From Blastocystis hominis (taxonomy: Eukaryota; Sar; Bigyra; Opalinata; Blastocystidae): 64,000 nt of DNA. Both the position numbers and the translations under genes were made by a program. Below, piece by piece: positions 1-14,487 of the stretch (position 1 is the stretch's first letter; each line of letters starts with the position of its first letter). The stretch lies in assembly GCF_000151665.1 (NCBI RefSeq), contig NW_013171817.1, positions 434,001-498,000 on the forward strand, written 5' to 3'. Under the pieces are notes generated by a model, which had not been told where the DNA came from, did no database searches, and saw only the letters and a list, made by a program, of their open reading frames with translations.

Positions 1-1064
1 GTGACGTCGCTCACGCAGAGCGAGATCCGCGACATCATTCTGGGCATGCCGATCGCGCCGCCCTCGCAGCAGCGCCAGCAGATGGCGGAGATCGAGTCGC
101 AGGACCGCGACCAGAGCCAGATGGTCTCGGTGACCACGCGCACCACCAACGTGTTCGGCGAGGAGATGACCTCCACCACCACCTCGCAGTACGAGCAGCA
201 GACCTTCTCGTCGCGTGCGGACTGGCGCGTCCGCGCGATCTCCACCGCCAACCTGCCTCTGCGTGCGCAGAACCTCCACGTGGCCACCAGTCTGGACAGC
301 GAGAACGCTTACGTGCTCCCATCCAACCTCTTCAAGCAGTTCGTCTGCATCGCCGACCTCCGCACGCAGATCTGCGGTCTGCTGTACGGCGTGTCGCTCC
401 CGGACGACCCGCACACGATGGAGGTGCGTCTGATCGTGCTGCCGCCGCAGATGGGCTCGCAGATGGCGGTCAAGATCCCCGACCAGCTCCCGCAGCACGA
501 GCTGCTGGAGGGCCTGGAGCCGCTGGGGTGGATCCACACGCAGGCGCGCGAGCTGCACGCGCTGTCGTCGCGCGACGTCTACACACACTCGCACATGATG
601 GACACGAATCCGTCGTGGGACGGGAAGAAGACGGCGATCATCACGTGCTCGTTCATTCCGGGCTCCGTCTCCGTGGCGGGCTACAACATCACGAAGGAGG
701 GCTACGACTGGGGCCGGCTGTCGAAGGACCAGGGCGCGAACACGACGGGGTTCGACGAGAACACGATGTTCCACACGTGCTCGGTGCTGTTTAGCGACAA
801 GTTTTTGGGAAGCTTTTTGGTGCCCGCGGAGAACAGCTGGAATTACAACTTCCGGGGAAGCCAGTTCCGAGCCAACGATCCGTACGACGTGGTTCCGGAT
901 GTGCCGAAGGAGTACTACGATCCGGTAGGAGAGGGAAGAGGGATGGGGTTAATGGGTAGGTGCATCGCCCGGAGCATTTCAAGAACTTCTGTAACATCGA
1001 GCAGGACGGGCCGCAGGGCATCGAGCAAGAGAATGTAATGGAGCGGGAGGATGAGTTCAATTAA
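1..1064 (+). CDS. PRPF8: Pre-mRNA splicing factor PRP8, C-terminal part (5' truncated by window)
   Basis: Core U5 snRNP protein of the spliceosome; this part carries the Jab1/MPN-like C-terminal domain that binds and regulates the Brr2 helicase. The frame is open from base 1 and starts with TSLTQSEIRDIILGM and QQRQQMAEIE, typical of PRP8 upstream of the MPN domain. Later hallmarks are LPQHELLEGLEPLGWIHTQ, NPSWDGKKTAIITCSF and SSWNYNF. A 35-nt intron at 925-959 (GTAGGA...GGTAG) must be removed. Splicing joins DP to VHRPEHFKNF, matching the PRP8 C-terminal HRPxHF motif; without it the frame runs into an unrelated tail. The stop is TAA at 1062-1064, and TGTTTGTT follows at 1078-1085. As in PRP8 elsewhere, the MPN fold lacks the JAMM zinc ligands. 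The N-terminal bulk of this protein of about 2,300 residues lies outside the window. Identity is certain from motif content. Confidence 0.96.
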
Positions 1065-1077
1065 AAAAAGAGTGGGT

Positions 1078-1085
1078 TGTTTGTT
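1078..1085 (+). terminator. TGTTTGTT 3'-end signal of PRP8
   Basis: Lies 13 nt after TAA, as for the pseudokinesin (4,204-4,211), eS8 (9,373-9,380), CCT7 (45,113-45,120, minus), SYS1 (51,712-51,719), CNOT7 (58,304-58,311, minus) and HSP90 (62,762-62,769). These genes have encoded stops. Confidence 0.65.
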
Positions 1086-1134
1086 GTAAATTTTGTTTTC
1101 GGCACATTTTTTGGAGAGTGTTCACCAGCTGAGG

Positions 1135-4100
1135 ATGGAGGATGCGGAAGTGAAATCCCGAACGTTTGCGAAAGAGGAGTTCAGTATCGAGCGGGATTGT
1201 CTCGAAATGCTCCATCGCAAACCCCGTGTCTCTAAAAACGTTTTTCAAGCATACCACAAGGAGATTACGGAAATTGCAAAGGCGAGTAAGCAGTTGTTGC
1301 TAGATATTATAGAGAAGAAACGGAAGTAGGGGATTTCGCGTCGAAATACATGATTTCTAGATATGTCGCGTTCATTCAGCAGTTAGAAGACGATCTCCTA
1401 TCCGAAAAGTCGATTCAGGAGCAACAATTTGTGGTCGTGGGAACAGCAATGAACGAATTGAAAAACAGCATTGCTCTGGTACTTTTACGTTTCGTTTTGC
1501 TAATTTCCAGGGAGAGTCTGAGAAGAAGCAGCTCCAGTCCGAAATTGCACGAATTCAGGAAGAGATTCAAGCGAGCAGTCAGCGCGTATTTTTGTCTTGA
1601 TTCTTTGAAGCGTAGAAACAAGACGTTTCCACGATGCGCGACAAGCAGGCCTCGGAGATCCGTCTGCTGCAATCCCAAGTGGATTCGATCACCAACACCA
1701 CCGAATCCCTTCGAAAGGAAAAAGAAGAGAGCGAAGCGACCAAATCGCAGCTAAGCTCCGCCTTGCAGCAGCAACAGCAAGAAATCGGCACATGCTCGCA
1801 AGTTTTGGAGGAATCCTACACGCAGAAGCATGTGAAGCTGACCGCGGACATCAATGAGAAGAGAGAGCAATTCGAGCGTCTGAAAGAGCAGTTCGCCTCG
1901 GAGTGCGACGCACGTGCCAAGGAACTCAAAGAGCTTCGACAGACGATCGAAGCGACCTCCAACCGTCTGCAAGACCTCGAGAGCCGAGCGAGCGAATTGC
2001 AGCAAAATTCGGCGGCCGCCGAAGCGGAGCTGTACGTGCACGCTGATTGGCTGACCCGCAGAGCGAACATTCGATCGAACATTCAGCAGATGGAGTCGGA
2101 TTTGGCGAACACAACGTCGCGTTTGCAGTCGAGCACCAGCGAGATGACGGTGCTGTTGCAGCAGAAATCGGACACCGACACGTTCTACAGCCAGCGTGTG
2201 GACGTAGGCCGATCGAATTCGATTCGAAGCAGGCGCTTTCCGCGGAGAAATCGACGATCTACGAGCGCGTGGTGGAGGCGGACGTGCAGAAGGCGCAGGC
2301 GGAATGCGAGCGACGCCGCGTGCAGCAGGAGCTGGAGCGGAGGCAGCAGGAGCTGCAGGGTGATCGTGGAAACGTGGAATGAGGGGTAGAACATTCGAAG
2401 AAGGTGGAGGAGCTTCGGCTGAAGATCAGCCAGGCGGAGAAGGAGTCGGAGACGGGGAACACGATTCTGGCGCACAGCGAAGTGGAGATTGCGAACTGCA
2501 AGGAGCAGACCAAGCTGATTTCCGCGGAGATCGTGCGGAATTCGAATGGAATCCAGCGTAGGAAACGGTCGTCGCGTCGCTGAAGACCCGCAACGAGAAG
2601 ATAACCGCGGAACTGGAGGAGTTGTCGATCCAATGCGAGGAGTTGGAAGACAAAGTGGCGTTGGTGTCGGAGGAACGCAACTCGCAAAAAGTCCGGATCG
2701 ACAACCAGCTCCGTAGCGACCGCCTGGCTTTGGTTCAGCCAATAGAATCGCTGCAGGCTACGCACGCGGCGCTTCGGTCGCAGAACGCCTCGCTGCAGGC
2801 GGACTTTGCGAGCGTCCAGGAGATGAAGAACTCGTCGAAGGAGAGCGGACGGTCGCGGATTCGGAAGCTGCAGCAGTCGGTGCAGGCGTTGCAGCGCCGC
2901 GTGGATGAAACGTCCTACGTGGATACGATCTACACGGAGCAGAAGCAGCGGATTGAGAACCTGGAGAAGAAGGAAACGCAGGCGGAACAGACGCGTCGCA
3001 TGCTGAGCGATAAGATTCAGTGCATTCTGGGGAACGTGGAGAGCGACATCATCGTGCACGAGAACGAGCGGTTTCTTCAGAACACGCTGGATATAACGCC
3101 CGATGAGACGGGCGTTTCGGTGTATGGGACAGGGCAGAAATCGGGGGTATTTGTGGCCGACCGCGTGTATTCGGGAGTGATCGAGAACGGGTCGATTCTG
3201 AGTCGGATCGAGGATATTTTGTACACGGCGTTGGACGGGAAGGTGATAACGATTTTGAACTTGGGAGCGATGCAGCTTTCGTATGATAAACGTGAATTTC
3301 TGTTTAGTATGTTTTGAATGAATGATCAAACAAAGACGATTCGTCGTTCGGTCTTTTTACGAATATCATTCGATTGTTACACGCACAAACCGAGCGATTG
3401 GCGCCCCTTCAGCAATATTACGATTTCTATGTTTCCATTATCGAAACCGATTTGTCCACCTCGCAGGATTTCACAACCGACGAGCAGGATCCCAGCGTTG
3501 GCGAATCGTTCATCGCCGACGAATCGGAGATCCACGATCTGCTCGAGATCGGTCGGTTTTCGATGGATTCGAGCAACACGAACTTGAAGCCGCTTCGACG
3601 ACGCGAAGTGCGGAGCGAAGACGATCTTCAAGACGTGTTGGGGCTGATCAATCGGCAGCGAGCGTCGATTTCTCCGAATGATCAATCCGACGGAATGACG
3701 TTTGTGATGACGCTGTGCGGATGCGAGAGAAACGTGAGGAATAGAACGATCGAGGGGGGAGAGATGAAGTCGGACCGGCGGATTTGCGGGCAGATTCATT
3801 TCTGCGATGTGTCGTTTCCGTATGGAATGAAGTTCGATGGTAGGCGATCAGGAGAGAGAGGAGTTATTTCGAAGCTCCGAATTCTGTGCAGAATTTCTTG
3901 TGGAGATTGACGCCTGCGTTAGAGCTCGTGATGGCGAATGCGCCGCTGCAGGAGCGAAAGAAGACGATGACGCCTTTGCAGCAGCTTCTTTCTGTAGAGA
4001 GCGTGTGGATGGATTGAGGGTAGTTGTTGAGTAATAATGGGAAAGTGATCGGGTTTACGCACGTGCAGCTGTTTCCGGTGGATTTCAGCGAGACAGTGGC

Positions 4101-4194
4101 TTTCTTGTCGTTCGCACAGTGGGGAGCGGAGTGGGAGTGGCATGTAGAACGCTCGCGAATTGCAAACTGGGTCCTGCGGCGAGTTATTATGTAG
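1135..4194 (+). CDS. Coiled-coil kinesin-like protein with a degenerate, P-loop-less motor domain (pseudokinesin)
   Basis: Ten exons: 1135-1325, 1361-1478, 1511-1585, 1616-2197, 2230-2359, 2390-2532, 2562-3306, 3336-3839, 3875-3993, 4024-4194. Introns are 29-35 nt; the CDS is 2,778 nt (925 aa, frame checked). About the first 550 residues are coiled coil rich in Q, E, R and K. The rest aligns with a C-terminal kinesin-14 head. Segments resembling kinesin are GVFVADRV (F-x-D-x-V), LYTALDGKVITILNLGAM in the place of SALDGYNxxIFAYGQ, YDFYVSIIE, EIHDLLEIG and VQLFPVDFSETVAFLSFA near the end. The P-loop GQTGSGKT is replaced by GAMQLSYD, the SSRSH switch I by SDGMTFV, and LAGSE by VSFPYGM. It therefore should not hydrolyse ATP. 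Non-catalytic kinesin-14 partners such as yeast Vik1/Cik1 are a precedent; the role here is inferred. Stop TAG; TGTTTGTT at 4204-4211. The first intron could shift slightly without changing the conclusion. Confidence 0.8.
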
Positions 4195-4263
4195 AATAGA
4201 GTGTGTTTGTTTGAAACGGGAAGGAGGAGGTGTGATGAGAAGGGAAGGGAAGAGAAGAATTAG

Positions 4264-4347
4264 TGGATGGATGTAAGGAAGAATGAAACATTGGATGGAT
4301 GTAAGGAAGAATGAAACATTGGATGGGTGTAAGGAAGAATGAAACAT
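4264..4347. repeat. 28-bp tandem repeat, three copies
   Basis: Units at 4264-4291, 4292-4319 and 4320-4347, nearly identical (one base differs in the third). They sit between the 3' ends of the pseudokinesin and the AFG3-type gene, which are convergent. A degenerate ATGAACCATTCAA pattern follows to about 4400. No function visible. Confidence 0.9.
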
Positions 4348-4499
4348 TCAATGGATGAACCATTCAATGAATGAACCATTCAACGCATTTCTAAATCAAT
4401 GAATGAATCTCCACCATCGTGTATCCATCATCAAACACTTCAAAACAACCAGAGATATTACACAAACAAATCGATTCTTCCACACTTCCTTCCTCCATT

Positions 4500-7428
<2,929 letters not shown>

Positions 7429-7526
7429 CTCACGACTGCAATATCGAATAAAAATTGCAGCGCTCATAACAGCAAATTTCCCAAACTACAAAAATAGATT
7501 TTTATAAACTATTTGTAGTTTTTGGA

Positions 7527-8443
7527 ATGCCTAGAAACGACTCCTTGGACGATGACTTTGATTTTCGGATTGAAGATACGGAGTCTGATGTATCGCTTAT
7601 GAAGCGAGTATACAAGAATGAGGTTGTTCGTGCTTTTTATGTTGTAAGGACCATATAGATTGCTCCGGAGATTCTAGATTACAAATTAGAGCTAATATCA
7701 AATTTAAAAGAACGGATTTCTATTTTCGTGGGGATTTTGGTTCTGAATAACAAAAAGGAAAAAGAGCGCGATAGAGAACCCACTGATGACATTGACAGTT
7801 CATTCAAGATGATGCTTTACGAAGTAGAATAGCACTTATCATTTCGACCTAGATGGATGTCGAACGTGTCCGATACTTGATAGTGAGTTATTTGCGCGTG
7901 CGATTGCAAAAAGTAGGGTTGAGTGATTCGTCATTCACTAGATTGAGCGGTATCACAAATATATCATAGAGCACGATCAACTCTCTCGCTTATCAGCGGA
8001 CGAGGCAGAATATATCAAGGGATTTTCAGGTCTTACAGAGCGGTATTTTGATGCTACCTTCTTCCATCACTTCAACAATCCTCCGTATGTAACGGAGGAT
8101 GAGAATTTGAACGAGAACAGTAAAGGTTTTACGCTTTTTTGATATAGTTCGTGTCATTCTCAATTTCAAACATTCCAGAGAGGATGAGATGAGCTGTTCG
8201 ATTCTTTGACAAATCTCACATGTAGCTCCCTTTGTAAATAAAAAGAAACTCGTAGGTGTTCGACTACACAAAAAAGGAGAGCCATTTGAAATCTCGGTCG
8301 ATGAAGAGGCCGAAGGCGGAGAGATAAGCAGTGTCCGAATAACGAGCGAGCAGTGGACGATTGTGGAATATGAGCTGATAGAACCTTATCTGTTGGGAAG
8401 TACCTATTTTGAATTATCATTTTCTGTTTGAGGGAGCAAATGA
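7527..8443 (+). CDS. SLD5: GINS complex subunit Sld5 (GINS4)
   Basis: DNA replication: GINS joins Cdc45 and MCM in the replicative helicase. ATG at 7527 opens an acidic N-terminus (MPRNDSLDDDFDF). Spliced exons give APEILDYKLELI, then MDVERVRYLIVSYLRVRL and KIERYHKYI, the Sld5 signature (E-R-x-R-Y-x-x-x-x-Y-L-R-x-R-L-x-K-I-E). The C-terminal B-domain has PFVNKKKLVGVRLH and SEQWTIVEYELIEPYL. Introns I can place: 7626-7658 (or from 7623), 7728-7757, 7824-7852 and 7913-7941. Two more near 8122-8150 and 8189-8220 are needed to reach the B-domain, with less certain borders. The end is uncertain: TGA at 8429-8431, or TGA at 8441-8443 after a last 33-nt intron. It lies head to head with the AFG3 gene, with 98 bp between start codons. 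Family identity is good; exact exon ends in the second half are not. Confidence 0.8.
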
Positions 8444-8652
8444 ATAGTATCATTCTTGAACAACCAAGAATCATATACACACTGGTACTACAAAAATAGT
8501 ACTTGTTTTGTTTTTTTTATATTTTGAAAAATGAGAAAAGAGTTAGTAATTTTGCAATTCCATTTTTCAAGTATCCTTGGTAAACAAGGCTAATGATCAC
8601 TATCCGTGGCAATTCAGAAAACTATCCATTCACGAGTTAATATTGAGAAACT

Positions 8653-9346
8653 ATGGGTATAATTTGATTCTATATGGCGAGTACTTGGTTCTAATCGTAT
8701 TATAGGTATTTGTCGTGATTCTCGCCACAAGCGTCGTTTGACCGGAGGAAAGGTTGTGATCAACATCAAGAAGAGAAAGTTCGAGATGGGTCGTCAGCCT
8801 GCCATGACCAAGCTGGGAGCCAAGAGAATTTACCTGGTCCGCTGCCGTGGTGGAAACATTAAGCACCGTGCTATCCGTCTGGATACTGGTTCGTTCTCCT
8901 GGACTGGAGAGGGTGATTTTTGTCCAATGAAGTGATTTGTAGCTTTCTCTGCGAAGACCAAGATCCTGAACATTGTGTACAATGCGTCCAACAACGAGTT
9001 GGTGCGTACGAACACCATTGTGAAGGGCTGCATTGTTTCGATCGATGCGACCCCCTTCAAGGCCTGGTTCGAGAAGCACTACTCCTGCAAGATCGGAGCG
9101 AAGGGCGAGGTGACGAAGGACGATCTGACCAAGCTGGAGGGCGTGAGCAAGTCGAACCTTGCGAAGCTGCAGAAGCTGCAGGATTCCCTTCAGGAGCAGA
9201 AGGAAGTGATCGATCAGCTGGCTTCGGGTAAGATCCTGGCTCGCATCTCGTCGCGTCCTGGTCAGTGCGGTCGTGCTGACGGATACATTCTGGAGGACGA
9301 GGAGCTGGCGTTCTACCACAAGAAGATCAACCAGAAGAAGAAGTAA
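8653..9346 (+). CDS. RPS8: 40S ribosomal protein eS8
   Basis: Small-subunit ribosomal protein. Exons 8653-8656, 8706-8912, 8943-9346 (615 nt, 204 aa, frame checked). The first coding exon is only ATG plus G, followed by a 49-nt intron; splicing gives [16 protein letters not shown], the universal eS8 start. Other hallmarks are [40 protein letters not shown] and the C-terminal [20 protein letters not shown]. The second intron (8913-8942, 30 nt) joins TGE to AFSAKTKIL. An intron right after the start codon is common in ribosomal protein genes. Stop TAA; TGTTTGTT at 9373-9380. Confidence 0.97.
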
Positions 9347-9380
9347 GAGATGAACGTGATGGATATGTGAATTGTTTGTT

Positions 9381-9998
9381 AAAGATTGGATGTTTTGTTG
9401 ATAGGGAATTTAGATGTGATTAGAATTGGAAATGAATGTAATTGACGAATGAGAACATAAAAGAATTGGTCAATTGAAATGATTGGATGGACAGATACTA
9501 TGTATGAACAATTCATCTACTTAGAATTAGAATTAGTATGTAGGTGGAAAGGAATTGAAATCATTCATCGTGTTAAAGTGTGTTATTGACATTCATCCAA
9601 ATTAGTTAATTCAGTTTTTGTAATTTCTAAACAGACATTGAATTGAGGAATCCAATTAAAGTACAATCCATTCAAATAAATATAAAAATTGGAAGTTGTA
9701 TATTCCACACTTCTGTTTCAGGTTTTCGGTGAAAGGAGGTGTTGATATGACATTAAATATGGTGTAATAAGATCTTCCAAAACTGCATTCAATACTGTAG
9801 GTGGTTGAATAACCAATATGTAATGTTCTGAAACATAATCTTCTATACTTAGCAAAAATTAAGATAATTATTGAGGATGAATCAATACAGTGCTACATAT
9901 ATTATTCTGCTCTGACTTTTAGTCACCAGCATTCTCCTTCAAGTCCTTCAACTATCTCTTGTATTACAACAAGCAATAACACTTCTCACACATACTCT
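9381..9998. other. AT-rich spacer between eS8 and the decayed gene
   Basis: About 620 bp with no open frame longer than noise, no recognisable RNA gene and no clear repeat. It separates two convergent 3' ends. Confidence 0.6.
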
Positions 9999-12900
9999 CT
10001 AATGCGCAGCAGAAATGGGAGTCAAAGCTTCCCGAATACACGATCCATACCCCTCTTTATCTACAAAAATCGCCAGTTTCTTTGCTTGTTCGGCCACCTC
10101 CATACTCACCGAATAATATGAATCAAAACAGCCACTGATATCCTTGAATCCATCCTTCAAGAACTTGCTTTCGCCACTCTTCGTCTCCACGTACACCTTC
10201 ACATAGCAGCACGGAATGCCCGCATGCGTCTTCTTATCCATCACTCGCAACTGTCCAGACTTCACAGACAGCGCCACAAGCAGCGAATTGTTCAGCGAAT
10301 AGCAGACTTCGCGCAGCGTTCCGTTCCGTTCCGTACTTTCACCAAAACATTCTTCTCCTTGTATTCTATCGGAAGCGTGTAGCAAAACTCGCCCACGCCA
10401 TCGACTTCAGGAGGCAGCTGGACATGCTGCGTGTAGTTGGGACGAATGAAGAGCGACGAAGACTTGTTGAACACGAAGGAATTCAGACTGAAGAGCAACT
10501 CCACATCCAGCTCGTAGAGATTGATGTCTGCCTCGCGTAGATTGTAGTAGTGCAGCGTAATCACCTGATTCGTGGATGACACTTCGAGCGAACTGTCCAT
10601 ATTCATTTGCGATCGTTTCGATTTGAATTTATCGTGAGCAAGGTCCAATTCGTCCCTGATTTCGAAGGTCTTCTCGACATCCATCGTTCCATCCACGCTT
10701 TTCACCATCGAAGAAATGTTGCTGAATAGATTTCGCCAGTACAGAACTGGATAGGACTCATAGCGAGCACAGATCTCGCGAGCCTGCGTCAAACTCTCCG
10801 TGAAACAATCAAAATACGCGATCATATAATCGACCTGGACGTTGCAAACGCAGTCTGCGCGCGGAACAAAGCGGCCTTCTCGCTCTTCACAGACGAACTG
10901 TTTAAACACAGAAAGGGCAGTCATCACACGATCCTGAAGAATCAAATAATACACCAACAACGCGTAATCATTGCATGTGGGCTTCTTTTGCATCAGATAC
11001 TTCAAGAAAAGCTCGTATTGCTTCTTTAGCTTGTCGTTCGGAATGTTCATGCTCTCTCCTAATCGGAAACAACGATTATTCACGTAGGGTTTGTACTCGC
11101 GAATATTGAAGAGTCCCTCAGCCACTGAATCGATCATGAGCATCGGCGAAGAGAATGCCAATCCAACACGCTTCCTCATTCTCATTCCCACAAGATCCTT
11201 CGTGGACTGCAGATCGCGGTGTTTCACTCCGAACTTCCAGATATCCTCGTTATAGAATCAAATTCTACTCAGCTCGGCAACCAGCTTCGTAAAGAACGAA
11301 GCATTGGACAGTCTGCCCAGCACATACTTCCATTCCAGCTCCTGCACATCATGTGATCGAATGGAATCAAACAGAACGTCCTCCGAAGCGTTGAGTGCCA
11401 CATCTTTCCACGAAGTGACATCGAGCGTCTTCGCCTCCTTCACGCAGTGGAGCGTCGTGAAGGAAGGAGACGCGACAGCGAGGATGGTCGCCTTTGTTGA
11501 ATCGATGATGTGCGCTGGAAGATGCTCAAAGTCTCTAACCTTCGGGAAATAGAACGAATAACTCAACGTGCAGGTGCTGAAGGCATCGATTGTCTTCACC
11601 TCGTTCACCAAAGACTTGAGATTGGATAGAGGGTACGATCCCCGCGGAATCTGATACATGACCTCCACGACTTGCTGGATGGGAGCCACATTCGTAATGA
11701 CAATCATGCAGGTGTACGAAACTCCCGCGACGAACTCGTTGGTTTCCATGAAACGCTCCACTTTCTTCCCGTTCACTGTCTTCCAGTGATTGCTGTTATC
11801 GATGTACTTGGTCAGCACCATGAGAGGACAATCCGCAGGCTTTGTTCCCTCCTTCAGCATTATGTGGAACACGAACACGGGCGAGTTCGTGACTAACTGC
11901 GATTTCTGTAGGTGATAGGCGGCTTCTTCACTCTGAATCCCCAGCACAGACAGGCAGAATAATACTTCCGAACCAGAGTGAGTGCAGAGAATGAAGTCTT
12001 TGGAGAGGAAGGGAAAAGACGAGCCGCTGCGCAAATGATGGGAAAAGGACGCCCAAAACGCTGAATTGGGAACAAGACTCACAGGAGAAAACATTTCAGT
12101 GCTTTGGTAATAGTATCCCTCTTGATACTCCTTCGTTTTCTCTAATCGTTCGTAGTGATGTTCTACACTCTTCTTCTTTTTGTAAGTGCCAATGTCTTCC
12201 ATTCGATCAGCCGACTGAGCAATGAATCGATGAGATGGCATGGCATCCATTCGACACATTCGTGGAACGGCCATCGGAGGAGGCATTGGCATAGAACAAT
12301 AATAGACTGCATCAGACATACACTCAGAGTCCATGCCTCCATTACAAGCTCCAAATCCCATTATTCTTGGTCCAAAATTAGAATCAGTAGACCTCACACA
12401 CATCTTTGGTTTTCTAGCTCCATAAAGCATTGGCTTTGGTCGATATAACTCTTCCATAGGACGAAGAATAAAGTCACTTAGAACTTCTTTTTCTACCTCA
12501 AGTGGAAGCACAGAAGGCGGCGCATTCCAACTCTTCAGATTCATCGCACTTTGGAAAATGGAGGCGAACGCAAAGCGAGAAAGAGGATTGTGCGCAGCAT
12601 TATTCTTCATCCCAAGTTCGATTGTTGCGCCTTCTTCTTCAGAAACTCGACTGGCCAGCAAAGCGCGCTAAAAAGCATTCAGACGCTCAAAGAATTGGGG
12701 TTGAAGGAAGCGAGACACATCGCCCCCAGTAAGCCACACATCCAAAAATGATTTCTCGACCTTCAATTGCAGAGAAGAAGCGAGATATGCGTCAAAGAAG
12801 GGACGGTCACGGAAATAGATGAAGACATTCACTTCCGAGCAGTTGTATTTGCTGTACAATCGCATCTTTTTCTTCTCGTTCATGCTGTCCTATGAAAGAA

Positions 12901-13970
12901 GGAACGAGAATTGTTGTAGCCTTGAATCGTCCAACAACACCTTCAAAAGCAGCCATACATCCTCTAGAGACGCCAACACTTGCATCTCTGACTTGCTATC
13001 AATCGACAACGGTTCCTCCGCCGTTACTACCGATATCTGCTTCTCCTCTGTGTAATTCTTCGAGGGATCCAGCGATTCCTCCAGCTCTTGCTGCTGAACC
13101 ATCAGTGAAACACGGTCATCCTCGCTCCCAGAATAGAACAACACAGTGTCCAAGAAGCGACCTTCATCCACTGCAACCACTTCAACCTCGCATCCATTCT
13201 CCTTGTAATCACTCAGATCGATTTCTGCTTTTCCATCTACCATTTGGATGTTCGGCAGCAAACGAGAAAACAAACGGATCGTCTCACGACTATCGCGCTG
13301 CTTCATATCCTTTGGAACAACATCCAACTCATCTCGTGTCTTGGAAACGTAGGCTCCTTGACATTCTTCATGCTTTTCTGCAAAGTTCGTTCCGGCCGAT
13401 GCCTCCTTCGCTTTCGTCGTCGTTTCATCCACTTTGATTGGATTTATCAGCAATCCAGGAGGAGGCAGCATGTTGCCAGGCAGTGTTCGATTCGCTCGCT
13501 TTCGTCCCTGGATGTAGTCGTACTCTTCTGGAAGTTCACGATCATTCACGATGAGAGAAGAAACGGGATCTAGCTTAATTCGCGCATAGGAAGGATTGTT
13601 CAGATCTCGAATGTGATTGCCTAGCATCAAACTCTCGTAGAACGACTTGAGCAACACATGAACGTGCGCAGATGGTGTGATTCCATAAAGCTGGATCGTA
13701 AGATGCTGATCGTTCGGCGTGCAAATCATTGAAATGGGAGCATTGCTCAGTTGTCGAGCCCAGGAGCCAAAGAACGCATAATGCTCAGTAATGTTCATCT
13801 TGGAAACTTGATAAACGCTAATTCGAATCGTGTACAAGGTTCCATTCCTATCTCGAACATACAACACATATTTTCCATGCTTCAGATTGTGAATCAAAAC
13901 ATTGCCATCGACCCTTGCCAAACAAGATTGCAAGGATTCAATTCCGTCCTCGCTCTTCCTGATACGAAAT
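9999..13970 (-). pseudogene. Large conserved protein of unknown function, 5' truncated and decayed
   Basis: One minus-strand frame runs from about 13,965 to 10,330 without introns, unlike its neighbours. It encodes over 1,200 residues with family-like segments: GNVLIHNLKHGKYVLYV, KMRLYSKYNCSEVNVF, FYNEDIWKFGVKHRDLQS, GMRMRKRVGLAF and, at the C-terminus, FLKDGFKDISGCFD. I recall similar large proteins in amoebae, other protists and some bacteria, with beta-sandwich domains resembling alpha-2-macroglobulin, but no established function. Four lesions break it. TAG at 12,890-12,892 sits where relatives have Trp, TAG at 12,668-12,670 where Glu is likely, and TGA at 11,258-11,260. An extra CGGAA unit near 10,325-10,340 shifts the C-terminal 120 codons; without it the frame reads KVRNGTLREVCY. 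The 5' part is missing and the frame stops where Polinton sequence begins. Mutation rate and intron absence suggest either transfer or retroposition; neither is shown. Confidence 0.75.
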
Positions 13971-14356
13971 TAAGTAAAACATTCGAGTGTAACTGTGGAA
14001 GTGGTATTGAAATCGTATCCGAATCATTCACATCGGCTGGTACAACTCTGAAACAAGCAATCACACTTGTTGCCAGTAGATCATATTTGATCACGATTGA
14101 TGCGGTGATTTCATGTTCGAACTATGAACAGGTGCTAATGGGATTCACAAGCACGCCGAAATTAGTAATCGGTGCAGACGCTACACGTATTATCAACATT
14201 CCATTGAACAATCTCGTGCCTACCACACTTGTGAGTGGTTCGTCCGTGATTACACCGACAAAGACGAATCCAATGACGATCGAAGTGGTTGGTAGTGTCG
14301 CCACTACGATCACACATTACTTTACAGGATTGAAGGTGAGCGTGGTTAAAATGTAA
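13970..14356 (+). CDS. Polinton ORF of unknown function (possibly structural), start unclear
   Basis: The open plus frame runs from 13,751, but its first part is antisense to the decayed host gene, so only the part from about 13,970 is likely native. The product is rich in T, S, V and I, with alternating hydrophobic residues (for example IIVTTLVSGSSV-like patterns and PTKTNPMTIEVVGS), suggesting a beta-sheet protein such as a minor capsid or fibre component. No motif identifies it. It ends TAA at 14,354-14,356. No ATG near the element border is evident, so it may be 5' truncated. Confidence 0.4.
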   Translation, partial: LSKTFECNCGSGIEIVSESFTSAGTTLKQAITLVASRSYLITIDAVISCSNYEQVLMGFTSTPKLVIGADATRIINIPLNNLVPTTLVSGSSVITPTKTNPMTIEVVGSVATTITHYFTGLKVSVVKM

Positions 14357-14487
14357 GAGAGGGAACCATGGCCAATGTGAAAGGCAAGCCCGCCAATTCA
14401 CTTTGGCAAGCGCACATGGAACTTGTTGATTTTGTCCTTTTTATCCTCTCAGAAAATCAAAGATTTCCCCTTCTCTAACCCCTTTAT

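Noticed and set aside
12668-12892. Introns of 16-17 nt to explain the TAG codons in the large decayed gene
   Set aside because: GT...AG pairs exist, but removing them breaks the conserved frame; plain nonsense mutations fit better.
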